Shown piece after piece: positions 18,381 through 27,939 of a stretch of 64,000 nt of DNA. Made by a program: the position numbers and the translations under genes. The DNA is from Erysipelotrichales bacterium (GTDB taxonomy: Bacteria > Bacillota_I > Bacilli_A > Erysipelotrichales > Erysipelotrichaceae), in the NCBI GenBank assembly GCA_910576345.1, contig CAJTIT010000008.1, positions 1 to 64,000 on the forward strand. The letters are read 5' to 3'. Each line of letters opens with the position of its first letter. Positions within the stretch are counted from its first letter, which is position 1. The notes under the pieces are model-generated. The model saw only the letters and a program-made list of their open reading frames with translations, was not told the origin of the DNA and did not search any database.

Positions 18381-18933
18381 TTATACATCCGATACAATCA
18401 ATGATATAATTTCATCACATAGGAACAAAAAGTATATAACTCTCACAATAAAACATACAAAAGCATAAAACAAGTGAAATAACCAATGTCCAAATTTATA
18501 ACCGCATTGATGAATTTTGCCTACTTTGACAAATCCCATATGTGAATGAAATTCTGCACTGCTTTTATTCAGACACTTATCTTCATGCGGTGGATAAGCA
18601 ATACAAGCATATAGATTTAAAATTCCCATTTCTTGTAATTTTACCTCAAGTGTTTCATATAGTTTTCTTCCTAAACCGCATTTTTGTGAAACATGACCAA
18701 TCATAAGCATGACGCTCTTTTAAATGTATGGCATAGGCAAATCCTTGTATCACACCATCTTTTTCAATAACAAGATAGGGATATTCTTTTTTTCATATAC
18801 GATATTAAAATTCATGTGATGTCGCTACATTTGTTTCAAACGTAACGGCAGTATATTTTACATAATACACATATATTTCCAAAATACGCTTTGTGTCTTC
18901 TATGCGTGCATTTCGAATGATCGCAATAGACAT
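18381..18933 (-). pseudogene. GNAT acetyltransferase (phosphinothricin-acetyltransferase-like), degraded
   Basis: ATG 18933 with AAGGAGA upstream gives MSIAIIRNARIEDTKRILEI, followed by YVYYVKYTAVTFE. TAA and TGA codons then interrupt it. The same frame continues with YPYLVIEKDGVIQGFAYA, and an internal deletion joins it to a shifted frame with CGLGRKLYETLE, the acetyl-CoA loop (QxxGxG/A-like). The C-terminal MGFVKVGKIHQCGYKFGHW matches the end of this family. The tail to 18381 is out of frame. It lies between the mobile region and prfB. Confidence 0.8.
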
Positions 18934-18969
18934 ATGGCATCTCCTTAAACGATGATAAAAAGCATGATA

Positions 18970-20071
18970 CTATGAAACCTGCATTTTTAAATATGCAAAA
19001 ATAAAATCGTCTAAATCTCCATCCATAACATTTTGAATCTGACTTGTTTCTTGTCCGGTTCTAACATCTTTTACCAAAGAGTACGGATGAAATACGTAAG
19101 ATCGAATTTGTGAACCCCATTCAATGAGTTTTTGTTCCCCTTTGATTTCTGCGAGTTTTGCCTCTTGTTCTTCGATCATCTTTTGATAGAGTCTGGACTT
19201 TAAAATGCGCAGTGCTTCCTCTCTGTTTTCATGTTGGGATCGGCCGTTTTGGCAGGTAGCGACAAGTCCGGTTGGTTTATGTACCATACGAACGGCAGAA
19301 TCGGTCTTATTGATATGTTGACCACCGGCACCGGATGCACGTTTTGTTTCAACGATTAAATCTTCCGGTTTAATATCAATTTCAATTTCGTCATGAAATT
19401 GAGGCATGACATCTAAAGATGCAAAAGACGTGTGACGTCTGGCATTGGAATCAAAAGGGGAAATACGCACCAACCGATGAACGCCTTTCTCTGCTTTGAG
19501 ATATCCGTATGCCTTATCGCCTTCTACTAAGAATGTTACAGATTTGATCCCTGCTTCATCTCCCGGTTGATAATCCAATGTTGTAATTTTGAAACCTTTT
19601 TTTCCTGCCCAGCGGGAATACATGCGATACAGCATCTCTGCCCAGTCACAAGATTCTGTTCCGCCTGCGCCTGGATGAATTTCTAAGATGGCATTGGATT
19701 GATCATATTCGTGTGATAAAAGCACTTTGATTTCAAATTCATCAAATGTTTTGCTAAATTCCATATATTCTTCTTCGCATAACAAAAATAAGTCTTCATC
19801 CATTTCTTGTTTTAATAAATCACAAGTTTCCAACAAAGAATCCAATGATGTTTTTAACGTTTCATAACTGTCGGTGATTTCTTTTAATGCATTCAGTTTT
19901 CTTATGACGTTCTGCGCTTGATTGGCATCACCCCAGAAATTGTCCTGCATTGTTTTTTGTGTGAGTTCTTCAATCTTGTATTTTTTTTCCGTTAAGTCAA
20001 AGTGACTCACCCAAAGAAGCAAGCTTCTTTGAGTGAGTATCCAATCCTTGTTTTATTTCATAGAGTTCCAT
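18970..20071 (-). CDS. prfB: Peptide chain release factor 2 (with programmed +1 frameshift)
   Basis: Translation begins at ATG 20071, which shares one base with the stop of secA. The first 24 codons ([10 protein letters not shown]...LGESL) reach an in-frame TGA at 19999-19997. A +1 slip at CTT TGA C continues as [12 protein letters not shown] to the natural end, giving about 366 residues. Domain 2 has the SPF stop-codon recognition tripeptide (RISPFDS), and domain 3 the GGQ in [17 protein letters not shown]2 terminates at UGA/UAA and tunes its own synthesis by this frameshift. Cytoplasmic, ribosome-associated. Its presence argues that UGA is a stop in this genome. Confidence 0.97.
19996..20012 (-). 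promoter_or_regulatory. RF2 autoregulatory +1 frameshift site
   Basis: CTT TGA C slippery codon (20002-19996) preceded by a Shine-Dalgarno-like GGGTGAG (20012-20006) in the coding sequence, three bases before CTT. Same architecture as the classical prfB shift site. Confidence 0.9.
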
Positions 20072-22425
20072 TATTGTTGTTCCTCTTCTTCTTTCTTTTG
20101 AACCTGCACTTTTAATGCGAAGAATACCACTTCACGCGCAATGCGCTGCATCATTTCTTCAAACATTTCATAACCTTCGGATACATAAGCTTGTAATGGG
20201 TTGTTTTGTGCATAAGAACGCAAGTGAATACCACTGCGCAGTTTATCCATCATATCGATATGCTCAATCCAGTTGCGATCCATATTACGCAATACAATCG
20301 TTTTTTCAAAAGGCAGGAATTGTTCCTTTACCGGTTCAATTTTATCTTCATACATTTTGAAAATCTTATCTGCACAATAACGAATCGCCTGTTCTTGGTT
20401 CATACCTTTCAGTTCATCTGGCAGGATCGCATTTTCTTCCATCCCGATCATGACCAAACCTTGTATCACGCTGTCTGCCTGTATTGTATCGTCATGATGC
20501 GCATGATCTACATTCGCTGAGACAATGTCATTGACGACACGATCCACCATATCTTTGACAATCGTATGCACGTCGTCATTTTCTAAGACAAAGTTTCGCT
20601 GTTCATACATAATTTCACGCTGTTTTCTCAACACATCATCATAATCCAGCAGTTGTTTACGCACATCGAAGTTATAACCTTCTACACGCTTTTGTGCTTG
20701 TGAAATGGATTTGGTGACAATTTTAGATTCTACTTGTTGATCTTTGATGGACGCAAACAAACTTTCCAGTTTCTCTCCGCCGAAACGAATCATCAGTGTA
20801 TCCTGAAGGGAAACATAGAAACGAGAAAATCCCGGATCACCTTGTCGACCGCTTCGTCCACGCAGCTGATTGTCAATACGTCTGGATTCATGTCGTTCAC
20901 TGCCCAATACCGCAAGACCGCCCAAAGCACGGGATTCATCGGTCAGTTTGATATCGGTACCACGTCCTGCCATATTGGTCGCGATCGTAACAGATTTTAC
21001 ATGACCGGCTTTTGCGATAATCTCTGCTTCTCTGGCATGGTTTTTCGCATTCAGCACTTCATGAGGGATTTTGCGTCTTTGCAACATTTCTGACAACAGT
21101 TCACTGGTTTCTACAGCCACGGTACCTACCAATACAGGCTGACCGCGCTCATACAACTGTGCCACTTCGTCACAAAGCGCTTTGAATTTTAAGTCTTTGG
21201 AACCCCAAATCGCATCCGGATGATCAATTCTTGCGACCGGACGATTGGTAGGAATCACAATGACACGCATGTTGTAAATTTCCAAGAATTCTTCTTCTTC
21301 GGTTTTGGCAGTACCGGTCATACCTGCCAGTTTTTCATATAGACGGAAGAAATTTTGGTAGGTAATCGTTGCGAGGGTGCTTGTTTCTTCTTTGATTTTC
21401 ACACCTTCCTTTGCTTCGATAGCTTGATGCAATCCATCGGAATAGGCACGTCCGGGCATGGTGCGTCCTGTGAATTGATCCACAATAACGATTTCATCCT
21501 CCTGCACGACATATTCCACATCTTTCATCATGATGTAATTCGCTTTTAACGCCTGCTGGATATGATGTACCAACTGTGTATGTTCAATATCATATAAGTT
21601 CTTGATTTTGAATTTTCGTTCTGCGACACTGACGCCTTTTTCCGTTAATTGAATTTGTCTTGTTTTTTCATCGATTTCATAATCTTCTTCATGCAGTTTT
21701 TTTACAAACTGGTCTGCTTGAAGATATAAATTAGCCGTCTGCTTCTTTCCACCGGAAATAATCAAAGGCGTTCTGGATTCATCAATTAAGATGGAATCGA
21801 CCTCATCTACAACAGCCATATATAATGGTCTTTGTACACGGTCTTTTACATCCGTGACCATATTGTCACGCAGATAATCAAATCCTAGTTCAGAGTTCGT
21901 TGTGTAAGTAATATCACATGCATATGCCTGACGTTTGCGAATAGAATCCATTGCGCGCATGTTTACACCTACACTCAGTCCTAGGAAACGATAAATTTCC
22001 CCCATCCATTCGGCATCACGTCCTGCCAAATATTCATTGACGGTAATAACATGGATACCTTTGCCCGCCAATGCATTCAAATACACGCACATAACGGCGG
22101 TCAACGTCTTACCTTCACCGGTTTTCATTTCCGCAATATCGCCTTCATGCATCGCTGCCGCACCCATGATCTGTACAAGATATGGATATTCACCGATAAC
22201 GCGTCCGGCAGCTTCACGAGCAACAGCGAACGCTTCAATTTTTAAATCATCCAAAGTTTCACCGTTTGCATATCGTTCTTTGAATTCATCTGTTTTTGCT
22301 TTGAGTTCATCGTCACTTAATGCTTTCATGGATGACGATAATGCATCTACATCATTTGCGATTTTTTCTAATCTGTTTAAAATTTTCTTTTCACCACTGA
22401 ACAGTCGTTCAATAAAATTTGCCAT
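20071..22425 (-). CDS. secA: Preprotein translocase ATPase SecA
   Basis: 784 residues. The motor domain has Walker A MKTGEGKTLT (about 101-110) and the DEAD-type box VVDEVDSILIDESRTPLI (about 207-224). NBD2 carries NMAGRGTDIKL and QLRGRSGRQGDPG. The C-terminus ends in KKEEEEQQ without the Cys-rich zinc tail found in many SecA proteins, as is common in small Firmicute versions. It drives export of signal-peptide proteins through SecYEG; this window alone holds several likely clients. ATG 22425 follows GGAGG. It forms an operon with prfB (stop and start overlap as TAATG), the usual Firmicutes arrangement. Confidence 0.98.
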   Translation of the reverse strand: MANFIERLFSGEKKILNRLEKIANDVDALSSSMKALSDDELKAKTDEFKERYANGETLDDLKIEAFAVAREAAGRVIGEYPYLVQIMGAAAMHEGDIAEMKTGEGKTLTAVMCVYLNALAGKGIHVITVNEYLAGRDAEWMGEIYRFLGLSVGVNMRAMDSIRKRQAYACDITYTTNSELGFDYLRDNMVTDVKDRVQRPLYMAVVDEVDSILIDESRTPLIISGGKKQTANLYLQADQFVKKLHEEDYEIDEKTRQIQLTEKGVSVAERKFKIKNLYDIEHTQLVHHIQQALKANYIMMKDVEYVVQEDEIVIVDQFTGRTMPGRAYSDGLHQAIEAKEGVKIKEETSTLATITYQNFFRLYEKLAGMTGTAKTEEEEFLEIYNMRVIVIPTNRPVARIDHPDAIWGSKDLKFKALCDEVAQLYERGQPVLVGTVAVETSELLSEMLQRRKIPHEVLNAKNHAREAEIIAKAGHVKSVTIATNMAGRGTDIKLTDESRALGGLAVLGSERHESRRIDNQLRGRSGRQGDPGFSRFYVSLQDTLMIRFGGEKLESLFASIKDQQVESKIVTKSISQAQKRVEGYNFDVRKQLLDYDDVLRKQREIMYEQRNFVLENDDVHTIVKDMVDRVVNDIVSANVDHAHHDDTIQADSVIQGLVMIGMEENAILPDELKGMNQEQAIRYCADKIFKMYEDKIEPVKEQFLPFEKTIVLRNMDRNWIEHIDMMDKLRSGIHLRSYAQNNPLQAYVSEGYEMFEEMMQRIAREVVFFALKVQVQKKEEEEQQ

Positions 22426-22785
22426 TCAAGTAATCCTCCAATCGATTATTGTATTTCATTTTGTGTTTCATACGATATCTATTTTAACATATTATCCTAT
22501 ATCTTGCGATAGAAAATACCTATGAATATAAGGAAATGAGTGATTAAGGTTACTATTCACAGATGACAAAAAAAAGAGCGAACAATTATAAATCAGATTC
22601 AGAAAAAGCAATATTGTCTTTATTTATACTTGTAAGGATATCTTATGATTATGGACATCGTTCTTATCGTATGTTCCAATCTTTAACATGACGTTAAATA
22701 TGATAAAATCAGATAGCATGCATTCATTCTCTGTATCTAATTTTCAAAGTGATTGTTAAAAATTCAAAATATATATGAACGCCAA
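22426..22785. other. Intergenic region upstream of secA, no gene seen
   Basis: AT-rich; must hold the secA promoter on the minus strand, but no convincing -35/-10 pair could be chosen (a TTAAAAT near 22480 is a weak -10 candidate). No ORF or RNA gene recognised. Confidence 0.5.
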
Positions 22786-22813
22786 AGAAAAAGAACAGTT
22801 TTGCCTGTCCTTT
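22786..22813 (-). terminator. Terminator of a lost minus-strand gene
   Basis: Minus strand AAAGGACAG / CTGTTCTTT stem with one mismatch and a T-rich tail, located 44 bases after the stop of the remnant at 22857. Confidence 0.5.
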
Positions 22814-22856
22814 CATTTAACCAATCGCATATGTTTATGAATTATTCCACAATCGT

Positions 22857-23030
22857 TTATTTCAGTTTTTGAATTTCTTTTATGGAAAGATCTGTCGTAT
22901 TCGTAATATCCTCCGATGACAGAACATCTGTTAAAACCAAAGATTTGGCGTTTGAAATTTTTGTTTCTTCACGTCCTATTTTAAATCCTTCTTTAAGTCC
23001 AAGCAAATGGTTTTCTGTAGCGACATCTCA
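22857..23030 (-). pseudogene. C-terminal remnant of an Rpn/PD-(D/E)XK nuclease-transposase family protein
   Basis: The open minus-strand frame reads ATENHLLGLKEGFKIGREET and ends ITNTTDLSIKEIQKLK with a TAA at 22857. The repeated Gly-Lys helix followed by a short HTH-like 'LSxxEIQKLK' end is the usual C-terminus of Rpn-family recombination-promoting nucleases. Nothing of the nuclease domain is left upstream: stops interrupt the frame at once. The remaining bases to 23340 show nothing else. Confidence 0.4.
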
Positions 23031-23340
23031 TATCATGAATAAGTTTATCAAATTGTATTTGATACAGGTAGAAGTAAACACAAACCATTACAATCTTAAC
23101 AATGACTTTAAAAAAACGATCATACAAGATAACATGTATTCGTCCTAACTGATGATTTTTTTAAGACTTTACACATGAAAAATACAGAAACATTATATTA
23201 CAATTTCGTAAAAGTTTAATATGATTCTAAAAAAGAAATGTATACAGGAGATACGATGACTACACACAACTTATTGCTAAAAAAATTTCATTGTTAAGGT
23301 ACATGGGTTAAAAAAATTACCAATCTTTATAACAATTCTT

Positions 23341-23727
23341 TCATACGATGGGTTCATTTGTATCTTGATGGCGAACAATACCTTGTTCATCCACATAAAT
23401 ACGTTCGAGGGAAACGCCCTTTTTTTTCGCCTGTTGTATTTGTCGGGTGACCATATCATCTGTAGATGCATCCTTATGTTTTCCACGGATGTAATCTTTT
23501 AAAGACTTGAGCCAACTCAATATGCTGATCGCAACACAGACATAGAGTCCATATAGAACAAGCTGCTCATTTTCCGTAGTCCAGCTTGTGAAAAAGGTAC
23601 TGATGATCGCAATAAGCAGATAGAAAAAAGGTAGTGTTAATCTTAATTTTCCTGCAATTTTTTTAAAAATGGATATGAGAAACATTATCAATAATGAACA
23701 TAACAATAAAAATGTAAGTAATGTCAT
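23341..23727 (-). CDS. Small membrane protein of unknown function
   Basis: 128 residues. Three hydrophobic segments (about 3-20, 28-47, 57-74), then a basic/polar cytoplasmic tail (about 75-128) rich in Lys and Gln, ending DTNEPIV. Not recognised. AGGAGG with a 7-base spacing supports ATG 23727. The mobile-element recombinase remnant ends only about 12 bases upstream of it, so its original promoter was probably displaced by the insertion. Confidence 0.65.
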   Translation of the reverse strand: MTLLTFLLLCSLLIMFLISIFKKIAGKLRLTLPFFYLLIAIISTFFTSWTTENEQLVLYGLYVCVAISILSWLKSLKDYIRGKHKDASTDDMVTRQIQQAKKKGVSLERIYVDEQGIVRHQDTNEPIV

Positions 23728-23738
23728 AAATAAACCTC

Positions 23739-24985
23739 CTATAATGACAACAGTATATCAAGGAAGTCGCAAGGGCGCAATGAAAAATCAAAAGAAATCA
23801 TCTTGTACATCTTCCTATCCAACATCAGTCGGTCATTTTTTGTGGACAGTTCAATACATACCTTCCTTTTTCGCTCCCTGCTCCTGCGGTCTGTTTCTAT
23901 TCTTTGAGCCTTTCTTACTTTTTCCCTGCACTTTGGACAAAACTTCGATACTCCAGAGCCGGGGACATATTCAACGCCGCACACCGTACAGTGTTTAGCG
24001 GCTAATGCCGTCCACCGCTTTGTGGGTGTGATATGTAATTCACCGACAAAGCCGATGAATTTATAATAAATCTTGATTTCCTGTCTTATCGTTCCGTCTG
24101 CCATTTTCTCACGCTCCGAAACAAGTATCTTGTCTATCAGTGCATTTACAACGGTTGCGTCCAGTTCCTTTAAACCTTGATAGTTGCGGATAAGGGAGAG
24201 GAAATCACGGATTCCCTGTGATTTCTCATAGCTTTCATTGAGCGTTTCTGTTACCTCTTTCAATTTCGCTTCAATTTCAAGCTGTTCTTTCTGGTATTTC
24301 CCCGACATCATCTCAAAATTCCGCTCGGTGATACGCTCCATGACCTTATCTTCGTAGAGAGCGTAAAACAGCCTGTCAAGCTCTGCAAGGCGTTTGTTCA
24401 GCTTCTTCCGTTCTTTCTCCATCGCCTTTGCCTTGCTCTGGTCTGTTTCCGTGAGCCGCTTTTCAATCGCCCTCACCGCCCGCTCGTCATTTACCGCCAT
24501 ATCCGCAAAATGGTTGATGTCGGCAAGCACGGCGTTGAATAAATCTCTTGCTTCTACGTTGTGTGAAGTACACACGTTCTTTCCGTTTTTGGCATAATTA
24601 TTACATGAATACTGTACGCAGTGATAACGTCGGGGCGTTTTCTCCTGTTTGCACTCATTGTCCGCAGAGCAAAGCCGCTGTCTGCACACTTAATAACGCC
24701 TGCAAATATATTCTCAAATCCCCCTGCGTTCCGCTCCCGTCTGCGGCTTGTCATAAGCTGTTGGACGATATCAAATTCTTCTTGTGTGACTATGCCCTCA
24801 TGGGTGTTGGGTATCACTTCCCAATCTTCGGGCAGCTTAGAGGGGCGTTTCTTACTTTTCATACTGACAGCAACACGCTTATAACCGACAAGGTTTCCCG
24901 CATAGATGGGGCTTCTTAAAATGTTCCTTACGCTGTTCTCACACCAGATATAACGACTATCCACATTATCACCAATGTGTCTTTC
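23739..24985 (-). pseudogene. Large serine recombinase lacking its catalytic domain
   Basis: From about 24985 the minus strand encodes the recombinase (PF07508-type) domain (NSVRNILRSPIYAGNLVGYK ... PEDWEVIPNTHEGIV) and the start of the zinc ribbon (KCADSGFALRTMSANRRK). A one-base frame change near 24625 moves it to the frame with RRYHCVQYSCNNYAKNGKNV, a long coiled coil (about 130 residues) and a C-terminal domain with CxxC pairs (CTVCG, CPKC). The resolvase N-terminus with the catalytic Ser is deleted, and the 5' side is fused to a sigma-like gene. The last about 30 residues to 23739 probably read through the element end. TnpX/TndX type. Confidence 0.85.
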
Positions 24986-24989
24986 AAAT

Positions 24990-25200
24990 GCTGTTTCTCC
25001 CCACTCTCCATTTCCTCAAGGTATTCCCCGAAGTCGCTCGCCCATCGGTAAAACCGCCTGTTGGAATTAAAATCTGCCCTATCGTCTGTGCGGATTTGTT
25101 CAATGACCGTTTCATTAACGCCGCACTCTCGCAAAACCTTTTCCTCAGCTTCTTTCCAGATGCGCCATTTCCTATCCTCTCGTCCGTGGTTGTATGCCAT
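24990..25200 (-). pseudogene. Truncated sigma-like HTH protein of a conjugative element
   Basis: ATG 25200 with TTGGAGGA upstream starts MAYNHGREDRKWRIWKEAEE, followed by KVLRECGVNETVIEQIR and DRADFNSNRRFYRW. This is the N-terminal half of the small sigma/HTH protein that sits next to the recombinase in Tn1549-like elements. At about 25000-24985 it is fused to the recombinase remnant by a deletion; the frame runs on out of phase to 24928. A matching start (MAYNNGR) occurs in inverted orientation near 45016. Confidence 0.7.
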
Positions 25201-25306
25201 GCTTTTTCCTCCAATCGGGATTTTATAAATTCAAGATTGAGAGAGCTTAGGAATCGCCCCCTCATTTTCCCAAAGGAAAAAACAAGGGAGCTGAACGCTA
25301 TAAAAT

Positions 25307-25816
25307 TTAGTTCTCGATTATCGTTCTCAGCTTCGCAAGGATTTTGGCTTTGCGTTTGTTTACAACACTCTGCGTCATGCCTAACCGCAATCCGACTTCC
25401 CTCTCGGAAAGTTCCTCAAAGAAGATTGCCTTTACCAATGCCTGCTCACCATCTGACAATAAGGAAAGGGCAGCTTTCAGCCTGTCCATCATCACTGCAT
25501 GGACAACTGTTTCCACAACGTCCACTGCTTCATCAGCAATGAAGTCAATCACATTTCCCTCACCGTCTGTAAAACCCTCCAGTGACAGCAGTCTGTGATT
25601 TGTGTCCAGCTTTTTCAGATAACGCCACCGTTCTTTATCCTTATAGAAATCTGCGTACTGTTTCCGCATGACTTCAAGCAGGCAGCCCTGCACGGGGATA
25701 AACAGCTTGTCCATATAGCTTTGGTCGGTTTGCCTACGGCGGCAGAAATCCTTATAAGACAGTTCCACATAGCTGCTACTTTCTTTGATATATACTTTTC
25801 TTGGTGCGTATTTCAC
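25307..25816 (-). CDS. Sigma-70-like regulator of a Tn1549-type element
   Basis: 169 residues, GTG start 25816 with TTGGAGG 9 bases upstream; the open frame further upstream belongs to repeated noncoding DNA. N-terminus KYAPRKVYIKESSSYVELSY. The C-terminal 60 residues hold a sigma region-4-like HTH: LKAALSLLSDGEQALVKAIF, then ELSEREVGLRLGMTQSVVNK and RKAKILAKLR. Such proteins are encoded just before the recombination module in conjugative transposons and probably control it. It is intact, but its neighbours are broken. A 5' copy truncated by IS110 lies at 31766-31852. Confidence 0.8.
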   Translation of the reverse strand: MKYAPRKVYIKESSSYVELSYKDFCRRRQTDQSYMDKLFIPVQGCLLEVMRKQYADFYKDKERWRYLKKLDTNHRLLSLEGFTDGEGNVIDFIADEAVDVVETVVHAVMMDRLKAALSLLSDGEQALVKAIFFEELSEREVGLRLGMTQSVVNKRKAKILAKLRTIIEN

Positions 25817-26250
25817 CGTATTTTCCTCCAATCTGAATTTTTGAAAATGTAAAATCCAGATTGGAAAGGCGGCGAACGACAGCCAACAGCAGAAACAACC
25901 CTGCGGCACATTCCGATAAAAAACGACAAAAGAAAAACCGCAAAGGCTCTGTGACCTTTACGGTTATAAGTGATATAATTTCTGTTAAGTAGATATTCTA
26001 CTTCTGGTTTCATGGTGAGAAGTAGCGTGACATAGACGGAAACTTTTTTAACTGGCTTCCTGCTAATCCCCGATATGCTATGTATGGATAAACTCTACGT
26101 TGCATGAGCAGATAGGTTACTGCCCGAAAAAAGGACATAAAAAAATCCCTCCAAACTTCAAAAACAAAGTTAGAGGGTAATTAAGGTACAGCAATACAGC
26201 CCATCGAACATCGTTTTTTTTATTCAATGGACGTATTTGTCTTCTCACAA
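25731..26250. repeat. Direct repeat, copy 1 (element leader region)
   Basis: About 520 bp from the first codons of the sigma-like gene through its upstream region, closely matching 31764-32285 in the same orientation. Shared landmarks are the block at 25905-25970 (CGGCACATTCCGATAAAAAA...), the block with GGTGAGAAGTAGCGT, and GAAAAAAGGACATAAAAA near 26127. It is noncoding and likely carries promoter and control elements of the transposon. Confidence 0.8.
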
Positions 26251-26255
26251 TCTAT

Positions 26256-27089
26256 CTATTGATTATTTAATTTTTCCTTAACAAGTTTTTCATGGTAAAA
26301 GTAATTGACATAATTTAATCCCAGTTCATCACAATACGTGTTGAGCAAATCAGCCAACGTATTCCAATATGCACTATCTTTATTTAAATAAATTGCTTCA
26401 TATTTTTCTTTTAAGTCTGGATAGCGTGTATTGATATAAGAGAGGATACTGCTTTTGTATGCCCCTCTAAGATTCAGATTCTCAAACCAATATTCACATA
26501 CATTCTCTTTCGTACCATCAATGATGTCTTTCCATTCTGTGATATACGGAAAAATAGGAGACATAAACAAAACCGTATGGATACCCACATTATGTAATTT
26601 CTCTATCGCATGAAGCCTGTCCTTTATGGAACTGCCTTTATCCATATCCGCCCTAAAATTGTCATCTAAAGTGTTGATTGAAAATGCCACTTTGAGATTG
26701 GACAGCCTTTTCAATAATTCTATATCCCGTAAAATAAGCGTTGATTTTGTTGAAATTGTAAGTTGGCAATCTGCATTCACAAGCTGTTCTAATATCTTTC
26801 TTGTGATGCCGTATTTCTCCTCATAAGAATTATAACAGTCTGTTACAGACGACATAAAAACAGATTTTCCCTTTAATCTCTTTAGGTTAATAGGCTTTTC
26901 ACACTGCTTAATGTCTATAAATTTCCCCCATTCTTCCTTATGCCCTGTAAATCTTTTCATAAATCTTGCATAGCAGTATTTACAAGCATGGGTACAGCCG
27001 ACATAGGGATTTATCACATAATCACTTGCTGGCAAATTTGATTTCGTCAGATAATCTCTCGTATTTATTGTTTGCTCTATAATATCCAT
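26256..27089 (-). CDS. Radical SAM protein of the spore photoproduct lyase-like (Rv2578c) group
   Basis: 277 residues. The CTHACKYCYAR block (about 32-42) is the CX3CX2C cluster that binds the [4Fe-4S]-SAM centre. The preceding NPYVGC is typical of the SPL-like subgroup that acts on nucleic acids or is of unknown role. A TIM-barrel-like body follows (KSVFMSSVTDCYNSYEEKYG, STKSTLILRDIELL). The start codon directly follows the stop of the upstream XRE gene, and GGAGGTG lies within that gene's end, so both are one unit. Intact copy inside a mobile region; part of a second such gene remains at 39500-39799. Substrate unknown. Confidence 0.85.
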   Translation of the reverse strand: MDIIEQTINTRDYLTKSNLPASDYVINPYVGCTHACKYCYARFMKRFTGHKEEWGKFIDIKQCEKPINLKRLKGKSVFMSSVTDCYNSYEEKYGITRKILEQLVNADCQLTISTKSTLILRDIELLKRLSNLKVAFSINTLDDNFRADMDKGSSIKDRLHAIEKLHNVGIHTVLFMSPIFPYITEWKDIIDGTKENVCEYWFENLNLRGAYKSSILSYINTRYPDLKEKYEAIYLNKDSAYWNTLADLLNTYCDELGLNYVNYFYHEKLVKEKLNNQ

Positions 27090-27764
27090 CTATTGAATTA
27101 CACCTCCATGAAAATAACATTCATAAATTTTTTCATCCAAATAAAAAATATCTTCGTACCCTTGAAACCAAACAAATTCACCATCTACTTTACAATGATA
27201 ATGGTAATCGCCTTTTGTATACATTTGTGGTCCCCGATAAGGAAATCTTTCCGTAACCTGCAACAAAACTTCTTTCAAAAAACCATTGTTAAAATTATCC
27301 CCTATAACCCGACCAGTATAATTCATGCACCAAATAGGATTATCATAGTACCATACCGCTTCTTCACCAGTAAATTTTTCGCCACCTAAATATGTATCAT
27401 AATATTTATACTCATTTTCTGCATAACAAAAATCACTGGATTTCATTCTGGAAGATTGTACTTTATTTTCATTGACTGGATATGTATTCTTTTTTGCCGA
27501 AACCAAAAAGGAAACAACTTTATTGAGGTCAATGTCCGCACTCTTGCATAATAAAATGTTGCACTCATCATCATCTTTCACTATTCTGTCAATGGTTACG
27601 CCATATAATTCGCTTAATAATATCAAGCCATTCAATTCTGGAATTGCCTGTCCGTTTTCCCATTTGCTTACAGTCTGCCTTGCTATCCCAATCTTATCTG
27701 CCAGTTGCTCTTGGGAATAACCATTCTTCTTCCTTAGCATTTGTAATTTTTCTTCTAAATTCAT
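27090..27764 (-). CDS. XRE-family regulator with C-terminal DUF5680-like domain
   Basis: 224 residues. HTH (about 2-62): LEEKLQMLRKKNGYSQEQLA, then DKIGIARQTVSKWENGQAIP. The C-terminal region (about 80-224), with Tyr/Trp-rich strands (YDTYLGGEKFTGEEAVWYYD ... FPYRGPQMYTKGDYHYHC), matches the DUF5680 type by memory. ATG 27764 has AGAGGTG 7 bases upstream; the GTG nine bases earlier lies within that ribosome site. The radical SAM gene follows immediately, so this protein may be its regulator and sense a small molecule through the C-terminal domain (inference). Confidence 0.8.
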   Translation of the reverse strand: MNLEEKLQMLRKKNGYSQEQLADKIGIARQTVSKWENGQAIPELNGLILLSELYGVTIDRIVKDDDECNILLCKSADIDLNKVVSFLVSAKKNTYPVNENKVQSSRMKSSDFCYAENEYKYYDTYLGGEKFTGEEAVWYYDNPIWCMNYTGRVIGDNFNNGFLKEVLLQVTERFPYRGPQMYTKGDYHYHCKVDGEFVWFQGYEDIFYLDEKIYECYFHGGVIQ

Positions 27765-27939
27765 ATATATCACCTCTAAAATAACATTATATATGTTTTT
27801 CTATGGAAAGCCACCACGGGAAGAAGGCAATTATTCCACCCTTAATATGCAAGAGTGAATTTTCTGCTGAATCTTGTCTTTCATTTAACCTACTTGACGT
27901 TGTTTTCCTAACATCATCTTACTAATATAATCAACGAAT

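Noticed and set aside
22882-23148. Plus-strand 88-codon frame upstream of secA
   Set aside because: Antisense to a recognisable Rpn-type C-terminus on the minus strand; no ribosome site.
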